Below, piece by piece: positions 35,701-47,700 of a stretch of DNA of 64,000 nucleotides. The notes under the pieces are model-generated. The model was given only the letters and a program-made list of their open reading frames with translations. It did no database searches and was not told the origin of the DNA. The stretch comes from Stomoxys calcitrans (Eukaryota; Arthropoda; Insecta; Diptera; Muscidae), in the NCBI RefSeq assembly GCF_963082655.1, contig NC_081554.1:92262245-92326244 (forward strand), written 5' to 3'. Every line of letters starts with the position of its first letter. The first letter of the stretch is position 1. A program made the translations under genes and the position numbers.

Positions 35701-38700
35701 CGCAGTCCATTGCAGTTTAACTGCAAGAACGATACACTTCCCGGCACTGGCCTGGCAGTAGTAGGGCTAGGGTGCTGTCGTTGCATAAATTGCCGTACGG
35801 GAGAGGTCGGGGGGTCACATAGTCCGACGACGAGGACGCCGAAGGCGACGACGGCGACGCTTGTGACCCACTGCTGGCTATGTTCGCACAGCACCTAGCG
35901 ACATAGCCAGTATGACTATACTCCCGTAGCGAAGTTAGGCCAGAGCAAGAACGGAAGTGTACCCACTCCAAGCACCGGTTACACCTCACCGACACTGACC
36001 GATGATGAAGGCGGTTCTGGCAAACGGAACAGAACCAGGGTCCGGGGTTCTTTTCAATCCCGGCACGGACCAGAAGCGTACGGAGAAGGCACTCCGGGAT
36101 GTGCCTCTCCCATGACGAAAAAGACGAACACGTACACTGAGGCGGCAGCCCTTGTCGATGAAGATTCCATCCATGCCATGGTTGTACGCACCGGATTGAG
36201 GCGGTCGTCGTCTACGGCCTTAACTCTAACTGCATTATCCTGAAAGACTTCGCAATTCCTCCTCACTCCACAGGGAGACTGCCGTGCATAAAATAATAGA
36301 AGAGTCCTTCAATGCTAAGACTTACACATTGGTGATAAGCATTGGCTTCGAAGGGCTTTTGACAATGTGCGAACCGACGCACTGATCCAATCCTTAGACC
36401 AGCAAGAGTGGACCGGTTCCTTACAGACTATATAAATCATATGCAAAAGAACAGGTGGATAAATTCTGGACTCTATGACATAGAGATAAGGAGAAAGTGG
36501 CACAGGCACGCCATTTTATCTCCACTCCTATGGGTGACCACCATAAATAACCTATTACGAGTTATAATACTTTTAAGGGGTAAGGATCCGAATCTGCTAT
36601 GAAGAAAAGCCGAAAGGGTCTTGGCCTATACGGCTGGGCTAGATCTAGGGGTCTCAATGTTAAACCAGGGAAGACGAAAACATTGAGAACCCAGGAACTG
36701 CTCTCCACTAGACAGTCGGTTGTAACTACCGGAATGGCTCGATGAAGTCCTTCATCGGCAAGGGCTGCCACCTCAGTGTGCAACACACTGCTACCACAAC
36801 AACAACAACCATCAATCGAAGACTGTGCCGCTAGCAATAGAGTCTCGCACTCGACCTCAAGTGTTGTCTCAGATATCCGATCAAAAATCGTTTCCAATCC
36901 ATTAGGGTTTCCTATCGCCTTCTCGATTATGCCGCGATGGTACGACCCGCACCTATCTTCTATTCATTCTTCCATCGTTTTAAGTCTCATAGCCGCAGTG
37001 GCTTCCTCTACCGTAAACTGTTGGTATATGGGTTAAACATCTAGATTTGCCTCCAGTGCTGTAGTAGGCGTAGTTTGCATTGCCCCACGTTTGCCAAAAC
37101 AACTTGTTGTTGTTTTAGCCACATGTCTATATGTGGAGGTGGCTATTCTCGTATAGCTCCTATATGCGAACAAGCTCGTTCCGGTTAATAGGACCAATCG
37201 TCGTGGGAACATGATGGCCATTGGCTATTTAAAGGCGCCAATAACTCCCCTTGTCATATCGATCATCATATGTACTCAGTATTTGTGCAAAAGCCGGTGC
37301 GCCCGGCCTCTCACTGAGACTCTCCACTCGATACCGCTTCCGGCACGGGATAGCTGTGCGCACCACACAGGCTGGAACATTTAGGTCCAATCTGTGTGGT
37401 GTTCTTTGCTGTCACGAGAAGCTTAGCTGCGAGCTATTGGGCGCGTCCACAGATTAGTCGAATGCTCCATACGGAGTAGCTGCAACGGCAGTCTCGTACA
37501 ATCAGCGGTATCGAGCGGAGAGTCTCAGTGAGAGGCCGGTCGGCACCAGCTCTTACACAAATAATACCGCTATGAGAGCCTATGATGATCGATATGACTA
37601 GGCGAGTTATTGGCGCCTTTAAATAACCAATGGCCACCCAGTTCCCGCGCGATCGGTCCTTTGGGCCGTAACGAACTTGCTCACCTACAGGAGCTTGACG
37701 AGGATCGCCACGTTCACATGAAAATGTGGCTACAACAACAACAACTCGTTGCCACGGATTGTCCGTGACCGCAATTGTAGCTACTACTGTGGACATAAGC
37801 TTTTCGTGATAACAATAAACAGCACAAATCGTAGCTCAAAGTTCCAGCCTGTGTGGTGCTCTTAGCTATCCCGTGCCGGGGAAAAATTTGTTCTTTGAAC
37901 TTGTTGCACTTCTCCTCCGACGCCTTCCACTAAACTACCGATGCGGAAATTAGTATTGATCGTATCACTGTTCTGTAGAGCCAATGAGTTATCCTCGGAT
38001 GATGTCACATTTTTAACCTTGGGCACGTCTACTAAATTGTTAACATCTGCAAAACTTCTCAGTACGCACCTGAATGTGATACTTCTAGTTCAGTTTCCTT
38101 TATCGAGATCTCTCCCAAGTATGTGACATTGTCGGATATGTAAAACGTTCTGTCTGAAATGAGGCGTCTAAAATTGGCCCATCTATGTCTTGCTCGTAAA
38201 CAGGCAAATTTCAGTCTTCTCCAGGTTATAGTTTAGAGTCCTAGCTATGGCTAGTCGTAGGCCAGCCACAAAACCCTTTCGTTCTTCCTGTATAGATAAT
38301 TCGGATCCCTACAACTTAGAAGTATTATAACATAACAAAGAAGACGGATTCAAATCCGTCTTTAGGATTCGCACTAGGATATTTATGGTGTCGCCATTTC
38401 TATGTTATGAAGCCCACAATTTACCCACATGTTTCCTAGTATATGGTTTAACAGTCCCTAAGGCCCTGCTCTAAGGGACGAATCGACGTCAGTAAAGGCC
38501 AAAACAGAATGAGCGCCTTGAAAATGCAATTCTGTAAACAAAAACACAAAAGCAACGCTCAAAGTTAAACAACTTTTAACCTTGTCGCTTAAAAACACTT
38601 CTTCACGTATGGCAACTCAAAGTGACGCTCGATTTCACACGTCAACGTTGACAATTCTTCAACTTTTGCGTGTCGCTTTTATGGGATTTGTTTGCAGAGA

Positions 38701-41700
38701 TGCATTTTTCAACGCAATGCACAAAAACAAAGCTCAACGCGCTAATTCTATTTTTGATAAACCTGATCTTCTGATCTCATCAAATCGGATTTTAGTTATA
38801 TATAGTCGCTATATAGACCGATCTCCAGACTTAAAGTCTTGAGGCAATAAATTGCTAATTTTTCATCCGATTTCGATGAAATTTGGCACAGTGAATTCTG
38901 TTATACCCCTATTCGTTTCTGTGAAGTGCGGTTCTGATCGGACTTTATTTGGATATAGCTGCCCCTAGACCGGTATTTATTGGGTATTTACCCAAGCTTT
39001 GTGTATTTACCCAGTAGAAACCCATCTCTAGTAATTTCCTGTTTCGTAAAAAATTTTCACGTATGAGCCGCATATCACAGTTACCGCACTGCTAAGAAGA
39101 ATCCAAATCTTGTGTAGTAGTTCATCTTTATCACATACATTTTTGACTCAATTTGTTTGTTATTGTTAATCTTAATTTCTCTCTCTCTCTCTCTCTTTCT
39201 CTTACAGGCAAATTTGCCGCTTTGTGGCCTTTCTTGGGTATCTGTGCTGAGGTGTTGATACTGTGTACCATCATTTTGATTTACGAGAAGAGACGCAATA
39301 AAAGCGTAGTGGAAGATGACACAGATCCCCAGGATCAGTAAGTTTATGTAAAAAAAAAAAAACAAAAACTTGAAAAATAATCTACCCAAATCAATATTAT
39401 CAACAAGAATGACAACAACAACACTTCCTACAACAAACATTTTCGGTTAACTTTGATTTAGAAAGAGAGGAGGATGGTTAAGCAAGTTTACTTGTGTTTG
39501 TGTCTGTATGAAACACACTTCTTCTGTTGTGATTTCTTTTTCTCTTTGTCTTTTTGTTTTTCTTCCTCTTCTTCTCTTAAACCTCTTTCTGTCCCTAAAG
39601 TAGTTAAAGAATCAAATAAGCAATTTTTCAAATTTATCTATATATTCATTCTACTACTGGCAACAAAACCAAACAATTATTTAAGTTTGACAGTGAACAA
39701 AAAAAGTACACTAATTACACACTCACACACAGACAATATTAAAAAAAATTGAAACGAATAAAGCATGTAAAGTAGTAAAAATTATTTTAATACAAACAAA
39801 AATACACATGGAAAACGATGAAACTAAATACACAAAACAACAATTAGATAAATTTTAGTGGAAATTCATTTAAGTTTATTATTCATAGAACGCCTAAAAT
39901 TCTACCTTTCTTAGTCTTGGAATTATTTTGTTTAAGGGGAAACTTACTTCTTCCCCCTAACTGTTGCTATGTAATATCCGCCCGCTCTTTCACTTGCGTA
40001 TGTATACCTTTTGTTTTCTTCTAACGGTTCTTTTCCAAAAAGTCGAAAGCCAAACAAAACAAAAAATGTCTTAGTGCAAAAGTACATTAATTTACAACGT
40101 GTTAATAATAGTAATGATAACATTAATTTAAATGAAGAAAACCGACCCCCCTCCCCCTTATGAATTATGAATGAATAAAAAATATCAACATTTACTTATA
40201 TATACATATATACAGATTTATGTATTTAATTTAAACTTTTTATTTTTATTTGCTTAATTTTTGTTAATAGTTACGAGTACATAGAAAACTAAGGAAAAGC
40301 AATTCACTTGCTCAAAGTTTAACCAATGGGAGGCAGAGAGTAAGACAGGCTTTTGCATTGAGTTTCAAGAACCAAGGGTTCTTAGGTAAGGCTAACATGC
40401 CTTACATGAGCGATGTGCTTCTTTCTGTTCCCACCATTGGTAATTGTGTATAGAATCAAAATAAAATTTTGTTTCTATATCCGCTGGAAAGGTCCTTTTT
40501 TCACAAAGTGTGCTTAATTAAACATACCAATAGATTTTTGACTTCCTAGTCAAAACACACACACACACGCCCTTTTCACACACAAAAACTTACCACACTT
40601 ACCTTAGTTTCGTTTTTTTTTGCCTTAATGTATATTTGTATTGTCTTATCCAAGGAAAACCCCAAAAAATGCTATCTTTGTACACAAATGAATAAAGTTT
40701 CTAAAGTTTTAAATAAGAAGCTCGATCTTCATTTCATGTAAAAACAAAATCTAGATAATTATAACAATATTTGTTTAATTTCCTTTTTATTTCAACACAA
40801 TTGAAAAAAATTTTTGTTTTTATTTATTAGTTTCCGCTCAGCTTACTACATATAATTGTTAAATAATATTAATTAAGTACTTATATATGATGTACACATG
40901 CATATATACATACATATTTGTTTTCTTTACTTAAATTTTATATACCCTCAGTTTCCACAGTAACTTAATTTTGTTTATCATATAATTTGTATGATTTTTA
41001 AATATTTACACACACTCAGATGTAATGATCTACTTTTTGCCATGCTTCCATTTATTTCTTTTTTTTAGTTTACCTCGAGCCTTAATGTTTATATAAGAAA
41101 AGAAAAACATTGTACTTCAAATTATGATTATGTTATTATATATTTTTTTCTTTCGTTAACACCAACAAACAAAAACAAGCCTTTAAAACAAAATGAATAA
41201 AAAGTAAAAAATCTTAAATTATGTTGTTTTATTTTTATTTTTGTTTTTTTTTTTAATTTTAGTTGTTCACCTGCATTTCGAATTTTCTTTTTGTTTCGTT
41301 ATAATCTAGGACTGCTACTGCTAAAATATACAGGGTGCGCCAGAGAAACTTATTTAATTGAAAGGTCAATAAAAACATAAGTACTTCAGTTATTGATCAT
41401 TCATTTCATTTTTTATTTGAGAATACGATATACGAAATTATGTGTCATGCATAGACATGGGTTTCTACCGGGTAAATACCCAACGCTTAGGTATTTATTG
41501 GGTAAATACCCAATATTTTTCAAACAATTTTTGATGATTTCGTATTCTTTGTATAGAAATCTGATCTTCTTATTTCATAAAATTGGATTTTAGTTATATT
41601 TAGCCACTATATAGACTGATCACCAGACTTAAAGTCTTGAGGCAATAAATTGGCAATTTTTCGTCCAATTTCGATGAAATTTGGCACAGTGAGTTCTGTT

Positions 41701-44700
41701 AGACTCCTACCCATTTCTGTGAAGAGTAGTTCAGATCGGACTATATTTGGATATAGTTGTCCTAAGACCGACCGACCGATCTCGCATAAAATATCCATTT
41801 TTTACCCGAATTCAATGAAATTTGGCACAGCGTGTTCTAGTATCCCTTTTGTTGAATATCGTCCAGATCGGACCATATTTAGGTATAGCTGCCATATAGA
41901 CCGATCTTCCGTGTAGTGTAATGAGCCCATAAAATGAGCATTTTTCATCCGATTTGGATGACTATCCCTGATGCACTGCCTGATGTCATCGTTTTAGGTT
42001 CATTGCCTAGTCTAGTCTTCCGACATTTTATAAAGTCGGTAATGGTATCATTGTCGGCTGTTCGTTAAGCTTTATTGGCTTTCCATTCCCTGTACTGCCT
42101 GATGTTTCAATACTAGGATCTTTGCCTATCTTAGCCTTCAAAATCATAAGTAAATGGGCTTCTTGGGCGTAAGTGATGGTAACATCACCGGCTCCCTGTT
42201 CGTCGGGTTGCTTTGAGTCTCCTGTCGCTGTGCTGCCTAATGTTTCAATATTAGGATCTTTATCCATCCCAGTATTCCGAATTTTTAAGTCGGTGATGGG
42301 TCCGTCGTCGGATTCCTGTTTGTTAGACGGTGTTGGGTCTCTCGCCACTGCACTGCCTGATATTTTAGTATTAGGATCATTGCTTCTCCTAGTCTTTCCA
42401 ATATTGAGAGATGCAGTGATTGTCTTATTGTCGGCCCCCTGTTTGTTGGGCGGTGTTGAGTCACCTGCCACTCACTGCCCTGCCTGATGTCGCAGAATGA
42501 AAATTTTTGCCTATCCTAGTCTTCCCAATCTTGAAAAAGACAGCTTTGCTCCCGTAGTGCGCCATGCCTTTAGTCTTCGGCAAACTTGTAACGGAGACTT
42601 GATCAATGCCAACCACAAAGAGAGTTCCTTCCTCCTTCTCCTCCCTGTGAAAGACCTCCCACTTCCCTGCGACCAAACCTTCGTTTTGCTTGTCCAAGAA
42701 TCCCAACATGCCATCCTTCGCAAATTTACTGCCCCATCCCTTGATGAAGACCGTAGCCTTTGTGAGCTGGGGGATATCCATCTTTCTCACCAGGTCAAGC
42801 TTTGCGCCCTCCCAGGGAGCGTGAATACCTCTGACGAGCTGTTTGACGGTATCAATACATTCCGCCGACGCAAAACGCAGCGTAAAGATGTCCCCTCTGA
42901 ACTCGCAGCTCATCATTTGTATGGGTGGACCCTCTTCAGAGTTCCACACATGTTGAAAAATCCGATTGTTAACTAGATCCTCCACTTTGGACCGATGATC
43001 TGGTGGAATCCTACCGGATGCACAGCCGATATTGATGACTGTATAAGTCAGCTCAGGAGCCGACTCAGGAGTCGTGCGCGCTTCCTTCGTTCCTGTTCCA
43101 ACTATGTCTACCTCCGCAGGACACTGTCTGAAGTCTTCATTGCGGGATGGCTGGCTTGGTTTTCCCAGAGTACTTGAAAGCGGGGAGCTCTTTTTCTTCT
43201 TCAGTATTTTAGCAGTGCTATGTTCTTCGGGAGATCGGATTCTTTTTCCAGCTTCCGTAGAAGTTTTTGGAATGTCAGTTCTATCCTTCCCAGCATCCTG
43301 CACTTTCGCCTGATTACGCCGCCGGTACATACTTCTCTGTCTCCTTCGTCGTGTACCGGATCGCTTTCTCGGTCTGCTTGTGAGCTTAGCAAAGCCATCG
43401 CTCACTTCTGCTGTCATCCTGATGCCCTCATCTCTCGATTCGGCAGCGATGACTGTTTCATTGTCACAGTCGCTGTCTGAATCCGAGTCAGAAACACCAC
43501 CTTTACTTAAAGGCAGAGAACGAACTGTGCATCCCTCTAGTTAATCCGTCTCTTCCTCATTAATTAGTCCGACATAGTATACTGATTAAGTTGATTTTTA
43601 AACCCTCCACCATAGGATGGGGGTATACTAATTACGACATTCCGTTTGTAAAAACTCGAAGTATGTATCTAAGATCCCATATATACTGTGCTATGCATGG
43701 TTCGAATTGGTTCATAACCTGATATAGCTGCCATATAAACCGATCTTGGGTCTTGACTTTTTGAGCCACTAGAGGGCGCCATTCTCATCCGATTTGGCTG
43801 AAATTTTGCATGAAGTGTTTTGTTATGACTTCCAACAATTGTGCTCAGTATGTTTGAAATCGGTCCATAACTTGATATAGCTGCCATATATTCCGATCTT
43901 GGATCTTGTCTTCTTGAGCCAATAGATAGCGCAATTTTAATGCGATTTGGCTGAAATTTTGCATGAAGTTGTTTGTTATGACTTTCAACAACTGTGCCGA
44001 ATATGGTTTAAATCGGTCTATAGCCTGATATAGCTGCCTTATAAACCGATCTTAGGTCTTCTTGAACCATTGGAGGGCGCAGTTCTTATCCGATTTGACT
44101 AAAATTTAGCACGAAGTTGTTTGTTATGACTTCAACAACTGTGCCAAATATGGATCAAATTGGTCTATAACCTGATATAGCTGCCATATAAACCGATTTT
44201 GGGTCTTGACATCTTGAACTACTAGAGGGCGCAATTCTTATTCGATTTGACTGAAATTTAGCACGAAGTATTTTATTAAGACTTCCAACAACTGCGATAA
44301 ATATGGCTGAAATCGATATATAACCTGATATAGCTGCATAAAAACCGATCTGGTATCTTCATTTCTAAAGCCTCTAGAGGGCTCATTTTTTTCCGATTTG
44401 GCTGAAATTTAGCACAACGGCCTTTAACATACGTGTCCAATATGGTCTTTATCGATCTATACCCTGATACAGCTTCCATATAAACCGATTTCCCGAATAT
44501 GTTTCTTGAGCCCGTACAAGACGCAATTCTTATCCGAATGGACTGAAATATTACCCAATGACTTCTACTATGGTCTTCAAATTTCCATTTACTTATGGTC
44601 TGAATCGGACTATAACTTGATATATCTCCAATAGTATAACAATTCTTTTCCATTATTGTTTGTTTGCCCATGTGGAGGGTATATAAGATTCGGCCCGGCC

Positions 44701-47700
44701 GAACTTAGCACGCTCTTACTTGTTGAAATTCGTGTCCACTCTTTGCAGCATATCAATAGGTATATCGGCAATGGATCTCCGCATTTCGGATCTCCGTTTG
44801 TCAGACCGTATTATAGTCTGTCAGTCGAAAACAGATCTTATACCCCAGGCCCACTCTGTCCTCTGACTTTGATCCATCTGTGTAGCATGAAATCCCAGAT
44901 GGCAATATCAGAGTTTCGTCACCTAGTATCATCGTCTAAAAATAGCGTAAAATTTAATACTAAAGTAGCACAAGCATAACGCTGCTTCCAGGTTTCCTAT
45001 CGTCGCCTCGATTATACCGCCATGGTCGCCCATCGTCTTAAGTCTCATAGCAGCAGTGGCTGCCTCACATTTAATCTGTAATTCTATGGGTCGGTATCTA
45101 AAATAGTCTCCAGTGGCCTACCCTTCGTCTATGCCAAGACAATATGTTATCTGAACCCTTTGTATTATCTTTACCTTACCTTTACAGTCCACCAAAGTAC
45201 TGAGGCGTAAGTAAGTATTGATCTAATCACGCTTCAGGCCCCCTTTCGAGCCTTCAGCCCCTCTGCATAGTACCCAAAATCTGTGAGCCTTCTTGGTACA
45301 CTCCTGAATGTGACACTTCCAAGTCAGTTTCCTGTCCAAGATCACTTCTAAGTATTTGATCATGGCAGATATAGAAATCGTTCTCATGAGGAAACGTGGT
45401 GCGTCAAATTAGCCCAACTTCTTCTTCCTCGTGAACAGGCAGATTTCAATCTTCTCTGGGTTAATATTGAGACCCCAAGATCTAGCTCCATCATATAGGT
45501 CCTTTCGGCCCTTCTGCATAGCACATTCGGATCCTTACCCCTTAGAAGTATTATAACATCGTCATCGTAGCAAACGGGTTCCAATCCCACCCCGTTTAGC
45601 ATTAGGAATAGGTTATTTATGGTGGTCACCCATAGGAGTGGCGATAAAATGCCCCTTGTGGCGTGCCTTGTGCCACTTTATCAGTTGTATTTATGCCATA
45701 GGACCCCACCCGTTCCTTAGACAAGTGTTTAATATTATTCAAGAATCCACAGTTGTTGCTCGCTGAAATGTGGTAAGTGCTTCTAACTCCCAATAAACCT
45801 TAATTATTAGCCAATAACGCTGAAATTTTATATGTGAGTCCCTCAAAACTCCCAGGTTTCACTTATTGAACCCCTAAAAACTGTAATCATTGACCGATTT
45901 ACTTTCTTAATAATAACTGTCATGTAAAATGAGCTCATAACACTGACTGTGGAAGAGTTTCTGGGTCATGGGCTTAGGTGTGGGAAATTCTAACTTTGGG
46001 TGCTAGTATTAGGTCAGAAAAGCAAAGCCTAGAAAGGGTTCAGAGGTCTCAGACCAAACATTTGTAAGGCGCTTGCAACATAGCCTTGAACATAGCCTAG
46101 CCTGAGATATAGCTCCAGTATAGATGATTGGCTGTTAAAGTCCCAAATGTCGCCAGCATTAGGAGGCGAAAACCACCGATGAACATTTTTCCTGATGTTT
46201 TCGCCAGAATTCGAACCCAGGCGTTCAAGGTCATAAGCGGACATGCTAACCTCTGTGCCATGTCACCTCCGAATTACGCTCTGCAGCGTGGTTAATTCGA
46301 ACCCCTTAATCATTCTGCTTCTTGTAAAGAGGACCAGTTCCGTATTTCTTTCATTCACCCTAAGTTCGCAGCCCAAAAGCACCAGTAAGAATTTTCGATA
46401 TAGCGGTAAGAAATTGACCCGTAATGAGAATGACAAGACAGTCTGCATATGGCCTTTGCAATGAAATGGCAGAGTTTTTAACACTCTATAAGCACAATTT
46501 TATAACAAACTGTTTTTAATTCAATTTTGCCATTCGCAACAGAGAATTTTTGTGGGTGACCACACAATTTGTGAAAAACATATCATGGTCCAGGCTTATG
46601 TAGAACATCTATCGTCAGGATTGCCATGATACTAGCAAATAAGTGTGGCCACCCGCAGAAATCCTCCATTGAGAAAGGTTAAATAAAATTAAAACAATTT
46701 GTTTTATAAAATTGAGCGCATAAACCTTAATAAATTTTATTTGACTTTTACGTCAAACATGTGCAAATTTTATCTAAAAATTTTCAGTTATTGACCCTTT
46801 TTCCTCGTATTGTTTTGACTGGTTGGCAAATGGCGTACCACCCTATGGCAAACAAACAGACTTGACAAGGAAATTTTTTTGCCAAATTTCTCCGGCAAAT
46901 TTGTAATGGCAAATTGTTACTGGAAAAGTACGCGAACTCTTCTTATATTGCATAGCAATTGGTAAAAACAGCTGTTTGTACATGTACACCTCCTTCAATT
47001 TATCGGGCCGATAAGTCACTAACCGGCAACCATGTGCCGGTAAAGGGTTTTCGAATGAATACGCAATATATGCCTTGTTTTATTTTAATACTAATATCTG
47101 ATGCAGAATATCTGATTTGCACTGGATAGGACTAAAGCAAAACACAGCAATAGATAGGATAAGTACAGTAAACACAAACTCCGTTAACAAGAAGAATATT
47201 GATACGATAAATTGTAACCGAAGAATGAGAAACCGGTTTTTCGAGTGGTTAAGTATGGCTTGTTTCGCTATTTTCTCCGCTTGATTTATCATTGCTCTTT
47301 GATGGGAAAACACTATCCAAGTCAGGGTATGGCTTGATAAATATTTTTCAGATTCTCCTCCGTCGGATTAAAAGTTTGAGCAGTGGTTTGCTGACTTTAA
47401 ACGTAAAAAAGTGCACAAAGTCGTTTCGAAAAAACAGTAAATTGAGGTTGTAAGAGTTAGCACCACTCTAAAGAGATCAAAGGAACATTTTAGTTATGTA
47501 GTACATAACCATTTGGCTATGCGAAAGATGTGTTCAAAATGCGTTCCAAATTTTCCTATAGTTGGCCCCACAAATCAAATGGGGTAATCCTCCATTTTGA
47601 CATCAAGCTGATCGACGGTTTGCCAACACACACAAAGAAATTTGTGTGCGTGTGTACATACGTGTTCATACATGAGCAGAGAATATACGAGAAGGAAGAT

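Larger units (their letters stand above)
32663..36275 (-). mobile_element. Nearly full-length non-LTR retrotransposon (LINE), dead, with 2A-like motif and PHD finger
   Basis: The - strand order is: a leader with GIEKNPGP (36038-36061), a PHD-type zinc finger with CxxC pairs (about 35895-36031), APE-type endonuclease (about 35000-35780), RT (about 33740-34400) and a C-terminal region with a Cys/His cluster (CNHGPHDTRHLFNC, 32820-32860). The 3' end near 32663 is a CAACAACAAC tail. No RNase H is seen, as in jockey-like elements; the clade is not certain. The element lies antisense inside a Bsg intron. Frame breaks at about 35809-35814, 34960, 34560, 33740-33790 and 33420, and loss of the YADD motif, make it inactive. 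Confidence 0.85.
30836..39207 (+). other. Bsg 8.4-kb intron, almost wholly transposon sequence
   Basis: Only 30836-31250 and the last 160 bp before 39208 lack recognised elements. All coding-like sequence inside belongs to LINEs, mostly on the opposite strand to Bsg. Confidence 0.75.

Noticed and set aside
32691..36061. Host endonuclease/polymerase genes on the - strand
   Set aside because: The order 2A, PHD, endonuclease, RT with repeated fragments elsewhere identifies a LINE; frames are broken.
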